From the NCBI GenBank assembly GCA_947629605.1, contig CANREK010000054.1, forward strand, positions 1-7,772: 7,772 nucleotides of DNA. The letters are read 5' to 3'. The notes below the pieces were generated by a model, which was given only the letters and a program-made list of their open reading frames with translations, did not search any database and had not been told where the DNA came from. A program made the position numbers and the translations under genes. Positions 1 to 4,730 of the stretch are shown in pieces. Source of the stretch: an uncultured Clostridia bacterium (lineage in GTDB: Bacteria > Bacillota > Clostridia > Christensenellales > Borkfalkiaceae). The first letter of the stretch is position 1, and the number at the start of each line of letters is the position of its first letter.

Positions 1-1408
1 CCCCGTCTTTCAGTTCATAGGGAAGGCGAACGGTGACTTCGCCGCCACCGAACTCCGTAACGAGGCTATTCCCCTCTTTCAACGTGATGGCGTAGACATC
101 CTTGCCCTCGACCTTATCTGCGGGAGCGGGAGACTGCGCATTCGCTTCGAGCCCGAACGTGAGATAGCCGTTCGGCAGGGACTTTCTGGCGGTCTCATCC
201 ATTTGAATGGATGCGCCGTTCAACTTGACTTCGTCGACACTCTTGGCGCGTTCGGCGGTTGTACTGAGTGTGCTTTCTGCCGAAACCAGCGACTGCTTCG
301 TATGCTGTTCGTTGTATTGGCAGGTATAGAACTCCGTATCTCCCACCATGCTGGCCGATGAGCCGTTTAAGACCCAATTATGGGCGTCGGGATCGGAATA
401 AGTCTCGACACTGTCGGGCTTTGTCGTATGGCAGACGGTGCACTCTTGGTGTCTCTTCCCCTCTGTCGTACAGGTCGCGGGGGTTTCGATGACCGTCTTA
501 TATTTATGGTTCCCCTCCACGAGCTGGGTGTGGGTGACGGTGTTGCCGCACAGGGTGCATTGGCCCTTGAGCGTGCGCTCATAGTCGCAAAGGCCGTCCT
601 GAATTTGGGTGAGCTCGCCCTCCTGCTCCCATTGGGTCACGTCGTGGCGAATGGCGTCGCTCTTTTTCTCCTCCTTGGTCTCATGGCAGACTTCGCATGT
701 GTAGATGCAGTAGGTCGCGCCCTTGCAGTAGACCGCTTCATCGCCCTCTTGAAGCTCATCGGTCAGCGTCTCCGAGAGGACATAGCTGTGCTCGACCGAT
801 GCGGGCGCCTTGGCGCCGCAGGCGGAACAGGTGCGATCCTGGCAAGCAAAGCCCGTAAAGCTGTGCCCGAGGGCGGGAATGGGCGTCTCGCTCGTCGTGC
901 CGCACTCTGCGCACTTCAAGACCCGTTTGCCCGCGACCGTGCAGGTCGCATCCTCGGACAATTCGTCGTCGGGCTCGAAGATGTGGTCGAGTTTTTCCAC
1001 GGGCTCGGTGTATTTATCGCCGCACTCGGAGCACTTGAAGGCGTTGACGCCCTCCGCCTTACAGCTGGCGGCCCTGCTGTTTTCGGCATCGGCCACATAG
1101 GTGTGCGGAAGTTTGCCGACGGGCGTTTTCTGCACGTCGCCGCAGCGGGAGCAGACCTTGACGATGAGCCCCTCTTCCTTACAGCTGGCGTCCTTGCTCT
1201 GCGAGACGTCGAGCGTGTAGTTGTGCCCGAGCGTCGCACAGTCGCCCTCTTCGTCGGGCCCCGGAACGGGGTCGGGATTGGGGTCCACAACGTCCGTGTC
1301 GGGCGGGTTGTCTCCCTGATCGTCCTTTCCGCCGCCGCACGCGCCGAAGAGCACGAGCGTAAGGCAGGTAAGGATCATGAGCAGCAGAACCGCAATACGT
1401 TTTTTCAT
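1..1408 (-). CDS. Surface lipoprotein with CxxC/His repeats (partial, C-terminus outside window)
   Basis: An open frame of 469 codons starts at ATG 1408-1406 and runs off the left edge. GGAGG (1414-1418) lies 5 nt before the start; an in-frame ATG at 1420 is less likely because the SD follows it. Residues 1-23 are a signal peptide (MKKR, then a hydrophobic stretch) ending in FGAC, so Cys24 should be lipidated and the protein anchored outside the membrane. Residues 25-56 are an acidic, Pro-rich linker. Residues 57-345 carry repeated units with C-x9-C-x2-C and a later His: C76/C86/C89/H102, C116/C126/C129/H142, C156/C166/C169/H182, then looser units at C189-H207, C274/C284/C287 and C313/C323/C326. 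Similar ATC...CxxCG...LGH units are common in Clostridia surface proteins; metal binding is plausible but unproven. Residues about 395-469 (VYAITLKEG, FGGGEVTVRLPYEL) resemble a beta-sandwich module of such proteins. The substrate or ligand is unknown. Confidence 0.9.
   Translation of the reverse strand, partial: MKKRIAVLLLMILTCLTLVLFGACGGGKDDQGDNPPDTDVVDPNPDPVPGPDEEGDCATLGHNYTLDVSQSKDASCKEEGLIVKVCSRCGDVQKTPVGKLPHTYVADAENSRAASCKAEGVNAFKCSECGDKYTEPVEKLDHIFEPDDELSEDATCTVAGKRVLKCAECGTTSETPIPALGHSFTGFACQDRTCSACGAKAPASVEHSYVLSETLTDELQEGDEAVYCKGATYCIYTCEVCHETKEEKKSDAIRHDVTQWEQEGELTQIQDGLCDYERTLKGQCTLCGNTVTHTQLVEGNHKYKTVIETPATCTTEGKRHQECTVCHTTKPDSVETYSDPDAHNWVLNGSSASMVGDTEFYTCQYNEQHTKQSLVSAESTLSTTAERAKSVDEVKLNGASIQMDETARKSLPNGYLTFGLEANAQSPAPADKVEGKDVYAITLKEGNSLVTEFGGGEVTVRLPYELKDG
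863..1222 (-). repeat. Three tandem 120-bp (40-residue) CxxC/His units
   Basis: These are three consecutive in-frame units of exactly 40 residues (63-102, 103-142, 143-182) in the lipoprotein. Each has Cys at unit position 14, CxxC at 24-27 and His at 40. The DNA retains part of the identity: CCTTACAGCTGGCG (plus-strand reading) occurs at 1057-1070 and again exactly 120 bp on at 1177-1190. Units nearer the C-terminus keep the C-x9-C-x2-C spacing but lose the strict period, which suggests that the N-terminal three are the younger duplications. Confidence 0.85.
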
Positions 1409-1442
1409 AGATTCCTCCATATTTTTTTCGGGTAAATGTTTT

Positions 1443-1479
1443 TGTTTGTCATAACATGACAAACAGCCCCCATGGGGGC
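1443..1479 (-). promoter_or_regulatory. Two abutting perfect inverted repeats in the lipoprotein leader
   Basis: The first is TGTTTGTCAT (1443-1452) with AAC and then ATGACAAACA (1456-1465), a 10-bp stem with a 3-nt loop. The second, GCCCCCATGGGGGC (1466-1479), is a perfect 14-bp palindrome starting on the next base. Both lie inside the predicted 97-nt leader of the lipoprotein mRNA, downstream of its promoter. The flanking genes diverge, so a terminator between genes is not expected. No U-tract follows on the minus strand. An operator roadblock or a structured RNA leader are the likeliest roles. Confidence 0.6.
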
Positions 1480-1511
1480 AAAAATTTTCTGTCTCGATTT
1501 TCTGCATGATT

Positions 1512-1540
1512 ATTATATTATTTCTTTCTTATTTTGTCAA
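1512..1540 (-). promoter_or_regulatory. Consensus sigma-70/sigma-A promoter for the lipoprotein gene
   Basis: On the minus strand, TTGACA (1540-1535) and TATAAT (1517-1512) are separated by exactly 17 nt, a perfect match to the consensus. The start site is expected near 1505, leaving about 97 nt of leader before the ATG. With no sequence defect in the promoter, any control is likely to come from a repressor or from the hairpin-rich leader. Confidence 0.85.
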
Positions 1541-1679
1541 CGGTTTTCGCGCAAAACAGTGTGAATTATTTTCACAAATTTTGTCAAATTTTTCAACATT
1601 CGGCGGGCGGCGGGGAGAGCGGGCGGCACGGAAATCTGTCCTTTTCTGCAAAAAAATGAAACTTTTTTTCGTTTCCCCC
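1541..1679. other. AT-rich intergenic spacer between divergent promoters
   Basis: No gene is supported here; short frames lack ribosome sites and recognisable sequence. One small near-operator is present: TGTGAA (1560-1565), five bases, then TTCACA (1571-1576), located 20 bp upstream of the lipoprotein -35 box. The flanks are T-rich runs (1577-1593, 1661-1670) with a short GC-rich island (about 1601-1630). Confidence 0.5.
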
Positions 1680-1707
1680 TTGATTTTTTCGGGATATCGG
1701 TTATAAT
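1680..1707 (+). promoter_or_regulatory. Promoter for the EF-G paralogue
   Basis: TTGATT (1680-1685), a 16-nt spacer and a perfect TATAAT (1702-1707) predict a start near 1714 and a leader of about 48 nt. The -35 box matches four of six consensus bases. It faces away from the lipoprotein promoter, so the intergenic region is divergent. Confidence 0.7.
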
Positions 1708-1717
1708 GGAGAAAAGT

Positions 1718-1765
1718 ATGCCTATTTTTTGGAAGGGCAAAATCCATCAAGGGGAACGAATATGA
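1718..1765 (+). other. Possible 15-codon leader ORF overlapping the EF-G start
   Basis: ATG 1718-1720 opens a frame reading MPIFWKGKIHQGERI and ends in TGA 1763-1765, so its stop overlaps the downstream ATG 1762-1764 as ATGA. A GGAG lies 6 nt upstream (1708-1711). That GGAG falls between the predicted -10 box and the start site, so it would be transcribed only if RNA starts further upstream. It may be chance; the ATGA overlap is the only reason to list it. Confidence 0.2.
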
Positions 1766-3810
1766 GCGTTACAGCACAAAACATCAGAAACATCGCCGTC
1801 GTCGGGCACTCCGGCGAGGGCAAGACCACCCTCTGCGAGGCGATGCTCCTCAATGCAAAGGCCATCGAGCGCATGGGTCGGATCGAAAACGGCACCACCG
1901 TGTGCGACTTCGACGAACAGGAGATCGCGCGGCACTCCTCCGTGTCCCTCGCCTGCGCCTATCTGAATTGGAAGGACATCAAGTTCAACCTGCTCGATGT
2001 GCCCGGCTTCTACGACTTTGAGGCGGAATTCAACTCCGCCATGCGTGCAAGCGGCGCGGCGCTCGTCGTCATGGGCGCAAACGGCACGGTCACGGTCGGC
2101 GCGGAAAAGGCCCTCGACTACTGCTTCAAGCACAAAAAGCCCCTCTTTATCTTCATCAACGGCATGGATAAGGAGAATGCCAACTATCACGGCACCGTTC
2201 AGGCGCTCCAAGAGAAGTACAAGGGCAAGATCGCGCCCCTCCAAATCCCCATCATGGAAGGGGAAAAGATGACGGGCTACATCAACGTCATCACGGGCAA
2301 GGCGTATAAGTTCTCCGACAAGGGCGTCGCCGAAGAGCCCGTCCCCGCCGCCTATGCGGGCGAACTTTCGGAAATGCAGGCCGTCTTGCAGGAATCGGCC
2401 GCCGAAAACGACGAGGAACTTCTCGATAAATACTTTGAGGAAGGCGCCCTCTCCGAGGAAGATACCGTCAAGGGCCTCCGCAAGGGCATCCATACCATCA
2501 GCGTCGTCCCCGTCATCGCGGGCAGTGCGCTCCTCAACAAGGGCGTCATCAATCTCATGAATGAGATCGTAAACTACGTCCCCGCGGCCTCCGAACGCGC
2601 CGACATCGCCGCCACCGACCTCAAAACCAACGAACAGGTCCATGTGGAATGCGCCGAGGATGCCCCCTGCGCCGCGCAGGTCTTTAAGACGGCCGTCGAC
2701 CCCTTCGTCGGCAAGATGAACTACATCCGCATCAACCGCGGCTGCCTCAAAACGGGCACCGATGTCTACAATCCCAATACCGACACGACCGAGCGCATCA
2801 ACTCGCTCTACATCGCCCGCGGCAAAAAGCTCGACCCCGTCACCTCTCTCTCGGCGGGCGACATCGGCGTCGTTGCAAAACTCGCCAACACGGGCACGGG
2901 CGATACGCTCTGCGATCCCAACGCTCCCGTCAAGTTCGAGCCCATCGAATTCCCCGAGCCCTGCCTCTCCATGGCCGTCTCCGTCGCCGTGCGCGGCACC
3001 GAAGATAAGGTATTCGGCGGCCTCAACCGCCTCGCCGAAGAGGACAAGGGCTTCTGCGTCCGCAAGAATCACGAGACGGGCGAAACGCTCGCCTGCGGGC
3101 AGGGCGAAGTCCAGCTCGACATCATCAAGAAAAAATTGAAGTCCAAGTTCGGCGCAGATGCCGAATTCTCCACCCCCACCGTCGCCTACCGCGAATCCAT
3201 CACGGGCAAGGCCGAGGCCGAGGGCAAGCACAAGAAGCAGTCGGGCGGCGCAGGGCAGTTCGGCGTGGTCAACATCCGCTTCGAACCGGGCGCGGCAGAC
3301 GGGATCTTTGAATTCGTCGATGCGACCGTCGGCGGTTCGGTCCCCAAGCAGTTCATCCCCGCCGTCGAAAAGGGCCTCCGCGAGGCCATTCAAAAGGGCG
3401 TGCTCGCAGGGTTCCCCATGGTCAACCTCAAAGCCACCCTGTTCGACGGAAAATCGCACCCCGTCGACAGCAAGGAGATCGCATTCGTCTCGGCGGCAAG
3501 GCTCTCCTATGAGGATGGCATTCCGCGCGCAAGGCCCGTCATTCTGGAACCCATCTGCTCGCTCAAAATCACCGTTCCCGAACAGTACGTCGGCGACATC
3601 ATGGGCGACCTCAACAAGCGCAGGGGCAGGATCATCGGCATGGATACCGTGGAAGGGCTTCAAGTCGTCACGGCCGAAGCGCCCGAGGGCGAACTCCTGA
3701 CGTATGCCACCAGCCTCCGCTCCATGACGCAGGGCCGCGGCAAGTTCACGCAGGAATTTGCACGCTATGAACAGGCCCCCGACACCGTATTGCAAAGCCT
3801 GAAAAAATAA
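1762..3810 (+). CDS. Elongation factor G paralogue (FusA2-like ribosomal translocase GTPase)
   Basis: This is a 682-residue protein with the full five-domain EF-G layout: G domain about 1-290, domain II about 300-390 (DPFVGKMNYIRINRG), III about 398-470, IV about 475-595 (HKKQSGGAGQFG at its start) and V about 597-673 (DIMGDLNKRRGRI). EF-G uses GTP to move tRNA and mRNA through the ribosome; paralogues can be specialised. G1 is GHSGEGKT (15-22), as in the Firmicutes second EF-G group. Departures from canonical EF-G are switch I RHSSVS in place of RGITIS, G3 DVPGFYDF in place of DTPGHVDF (catalytic His replaced by Phe83) and G4 NGMD (133-136) in place of NKMD. The chosen ATG has AAGGGG 7 nt upstream (1749-1754); an in-frame TTG at 1729 would add 11 residues without a comparable site. 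The gene is monocistronic with its own promoter and terminator. It is clearly an EF-G family member, but whether it is the housekeeping copy is doubtful. Confidence 0.93.
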   Translation: MSVTAQNIRNIAVVGHSGEGKTTLCEAMLLNAKAIERMGRIENGTTVCDFDEQEIARHSSVSLACAYLNWKDIKFNLLDVPGFYDFEAEFNSAMRASGAALVVMGANGTVTVGAEKALDYCFKHKKPLFIFINGMDKENANYHGTVQALQEKYKGKIAPLQIPIMEGEKMTGYINVITGKAYKFSDKGVAEEPVPAAYAGELSEMQAVLQESAAENDEELLDKYFEEGALSEEDTVKGLRKGIHTISVVPVIAGSALLNKGVINLMNEIVNYVPAASERADIAATDLKTNEQVHVECAEDAPCAAQVFKTAVDPFVGKMNYIRINRGCLKTGTDVYNPNTDTTERINSLYIARGKKLDPVTSLSAGDIGVVAKLANTGTGDTLCDPNAPVKFEPIEFPEPCLSMAVSVAVRGTEDKVFGGLNRLAEEDKGFCVRKNHETGETLACGQGEVQLDIIKKKLKSKFGADAEFSTPTVAYRESITGKAEAEGKHKKQSGGAGQFGVVNIRFEPGAADGIFEFVDATVGGSVPKQFIPAVEKGLREAIQKGVLAGFPMVNLKATLFDGKSHPVDSKEIAFVSAARLSYEDGIPRARPVILEPICSLKITVPEQYVGDIMGDLNKRRGRIIGMDTVEGLQVVTAEAPEGELLTYATSLRSMTQGRGKFTQEFARYEQAPDTVLQSLKK

Positions 3811-3833
3811 CACTTATAGCACGATTTCCATGA

Positions 3834-3866
3834 AAAACGGGCGGCCGTGAGGCCGCCCGTTTTGTT
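3834..3866 (+). terminator. Strong intrinsic terminator, likely bidirectional
   Basis: A 13-bp stem, AAAACGGGCGGCC (3834-3846) with GGCCGCCCGTTTT (3851-3863), is closed by a GTGA tetraloop of the GNRA type and followed by GTT. It lies 23 nt after the EF-G stop codon. On the minus strand the same stem ends in a run of five T, so it can also stop transcription coming from the XRE gene. Confidence 0.9.
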
Positions 3867-3867
3867 A

Positions 3868-4106
3868 TTGCGGTGAGCGCGGCGGGGCGCTCGCCCCGCC
3901 GCTCATTCTGAGGGCGTAGCCCGAACCATCACCGCAACAAGCCCTACCCCCTACGGGGGGAGGGTGGCACGGCGTAGCCGTGACGGATGGGGGGATATTG
4001 TGGGCGGGATCCCCCCCCCACCACCGCCTACGGCGGAGCCTCCCCCCAAAAGGGGTAGGCCTTGGAAATGCCGGGATGCTTCGCTGCGCTCAGCATGAGC
4101 GCGGGG
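3868..4106. repeat. Large imperfect palindrome of nested GC-rich hairpins
   Basis: No gene is supported in this stretch. The region folds about a centre near 4002. Inner arms 3938-3998 and about 4008-4067 match in inverted orientation: the left reads CCCTACCCCCTACGGGGGG and the reversed right reads CCTACCCCTTTTGGGGGG. Each arm carries a second hairpin, CACGGC-GTA-GCCGTG (3968-3982) or CCGCC-TAC-GGCGG (4024-4036). Outer arms also match: the reversed left (3903-3930) and the right (4074-4105) share GATG, TTCG, CTCAG, ATGAGCG. The left end contains an extra hairpin, GGCGGGGC (3881-3888) with GCCCCGCC (3893-3900), framed by TTGCGGTGA (3868-3876) and TCACCGCAA (3929-3937). A nine-C run sits at 4011-4019. 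Related repeats are common between genes in Clostridia. No transposase is present. Confidence 0.75.
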
Positions 4107-4110
4107 TGGG

Positions 4111-4332
4111 TCACTCTTTTTTGATTTCAAGAATATCGTCGGCGGAGCAGCCGATGAAGTTGCACAGTTTGGAGAGATTGGCCAGCGTCGGCTGTGCCCT
4201 TCCCGACAGGTACTGCGAGACAGATGAGGAATCAATGCCGAGCGCACGTGCAATGTCGATCTTTCTCTTCCCGCTGTGTTCGATTTCAAATTTGAGATTC
4301 GCAGTGATCCTTTCGTCAAGACTGAGTTCCAT
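4111..4332 (-). CDS. Small XRE-family (Cro/CI-type) HTH transcriptional regulator
   Basis: This 73-residue protein is little more than one Cro/CI helix-turn-helix domain. ITANLKFEIE is helix 1, KIDIARALG (24-32) helix 2, DSSSVSQYLSG (34-44) the recognition helix, and PTLANLSKLCNFIGCSADDIL closes the five-helix fold. It has no partner, peptidase or membrane domain, so it should act as a DNA-binding dimer. A TAA stop four codons upstream of ATG 4332 rules out a longer protein. AGAGG is only 1 nt from the ATG, too close for a normal ribosome site, whereas a -10-like TAAAAT (4344-4339) would start RNA at or next to the ATG, implying a leaderless message. It diverges from the 44-aa gene and most likely represses it, and perhaps itself. 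Its coding sequence is nearer 50% GC than the GC-rich neighbours, which suggests acquisition. Confidence 0.88.
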   Translation of the reverse strand: MELSLDERITANLKFEIEHSGKRKIDIARALGIDSSSVSQYLSGRAQPTLANLSKLCNFIGCSADDILEIKKE

Positions 4333-4342
4333 GCCTCTATTT

Positions 4343-4412
4343 TATTAGGCATTGCTTAAATTTTGCTTGACATTTGAGCATTGCCCAGATATAATTTAAG
4401 CAATGCTAAAAT
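4343..4412. promoter_or_regulatory. Three operator-like sites in the XRE/microprotein control region
   Basis: Three copies of a near-palindromic 9-mer, RGCAWTGCY, occur in the 94-bp divergent region: GGCATTGCT (4348-4356), AGCATTGCC (4377-4385) and AGCAATGCT (4399-4407). The outer two extend into a perfect 14-bp inverted repeat, GCATTGCTTAAATT (4349-4362) against AATTTAAGCAATGC (4393-4406). Site 3 extends to ATTTAAGCAATGCTAAAAT (4394-4412), symmetric except for one base pair. Site 3 covers the end of the -10 box and the start site, site 2 sits in the -35/-10 spacer, and site 1 lies upstream of the -35 box, next to the probable XRE promoter. They are most likely binding sites for the adjacent XRE protein. 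Confidence 0.72.
4367..4395 (+). promoter_or_regulatory. Consensus promoter for the 44-aa microprotein gene
   Basis: TTGACA (4367-4372) and TATAAT (4390-4395) are separated by exactly 17 nt, a perfect consensus match. RNA should start near 4402, inside operator-like site 3. A promoter this strong, overlapped by repressor-type sites, implies high expression when the repressor leaves. Confidence 0.88.
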
Positions 4413-4426
4413 AGGAGGAAACAATC

Positions 4427-4561
4427 ATGAGCATAGAAGAACTTGTCGCCTTGATCCGCACGGAGCTCAAAGACGACATCATCGGCACCATTTCCTATGT
4501 GGGGAACGTCATCACGGTGGAATTCACCGACGGCGTCACCCGCACCGTCACGGTAGAGTGA
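4427..4561 (+). CDS. 44-residue acidic microprotein of unknown function
   Basis: A 45-codon frame (ATG to TGA) sits behind a perfect AGGAGG (4413-4418) with 8-nt spacing and behind a consensus promoter. That combination is what supports it as a real gene despite its size. It begins MSIEELVALIRTELKDD, which should form an amphipathic helix (about 2-17). Residues 18-44 alternate Ile/Val/Thr around the turns GN and DG (IIGTISYV, VITVEF, VTRTVTVE), consistent with a small beta-hairpin or three-strand sheet. There are eight acidic and three basic residues, with no Cys, Trp or membrane segment, so it is likely a soluble cytoplasmic protein. I do not recognise the family. Its divergence from an XRE gene could suit an anti-repressor, a toxin/antitoxin-like partner or a leftover phage peptide; none of these is shown by the sequence. 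Confidence 0.75.
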   Translation: MSIEELVALIRTELKDDIIGTISYVGNVITVEFTDGVTRTVTVE

Positions 4562-4579
4562 GCGCAGAGGTGCGAAAGC

Positions 4580-4704
4580 AACACCCCTTCCGTCTCGCTA
4601 CGCTCGACACCCACCCCTCAAGGGGTGGGCAAGGGAAAGGCGGGTCCTTGGCTGCCCCTTGAGGGGGAGCTGTCGCGCTGTCCTTGCGCGACTGAGGGGG
4701 TGTC
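4580..4704. repeat. Second inverted-repeat element of the same hairpin type
   Basis: Left arm 4580-4630 and right arm 4653-4704 are inverted copies around a centre near 4640. The outer ends are ACACCCC (4581-4587) and GGGGGTGT (4696-4703). Each arm has a C-run/G-run hairpin: CCCACCCC-TCAA-GGGGTGGG (4610-4629) on the left and CCCC-TTGA-GGGG (4655-4666) on the right. Each arm also has a second CG-rich hairpin, the right one being GTCGCGC (4672-4678) with GCGCGAC (4686-4692). No U-tract follows on either strand, so these are poor intrinsic terminators. The element separates the convergent microprotein gene and pheT, and no coding is seen in 4562-4730. Confidence 0.72.
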
Positions 4705-4730
4705 ATTCCAATCGCCCCGCCGCATATTCA

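Noticed and set aside
863..1222. Rubredoxin- or zinc-ribbon-type cytoplasmic protein
   Set aside because: The protein has a signal peptide and lipobox, and the Cys pattern repeats every 40 residues with a terminal His, which matches surface-protein repeats rather than rubredoxin's paired CxxC knuckles.
380..1435. 351-codon plus-strand frame over the lipoprotein gene
   Set aside because: The minus strand here encodes a signal peptide, a lipobox and regular CxxC repeats with a good SD and a consensus promoter. The plus-strand product is a low-complexity shadow.
1443..1465. GlnR/TnrA box reading of the TGTCA...TGACA inverted repeat
   Set aside because: That family's consensus is TGTNA-N7-TNACA; here the spacing is 5, so the name is not supported.
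1747..3813. 688-codon open frame antisense to the EF-G paralogue
   Set aside because: It mirrors a clear EF-G coding sequence with high GC at third positions, which removes stops on the opposite strand. The translation resembles no family and has no ribosome site.
3951..4352. 133-codon minus-strand frame overlapping the XRE gene
   Set aside because: It is in a different frame from the recognisable HTH protein, runs into the hairpin repeats, and its translation is repeat-derived.
4381..4662. 93-codon plus-strand frame over the microprotein
   Set aside because: It begins upstream of the predicted transcription start, ignores the perfect AGGAGG, and yields an Arg/His-rich product typical of an out-of-frame reading. 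The 44-codon frame fits all the signals.
4610..4692. Intrinsic terminator for pheT or the microprotein
   Set aside because: The hairpins are strong but no T-run follows on either strand; they fit the repeat element better.
3868..4704. CRISPR array or IS element
   Set aside because: The hairpin units are in inverted pairs with no regular spacers, and there is no transposase or cas gene.
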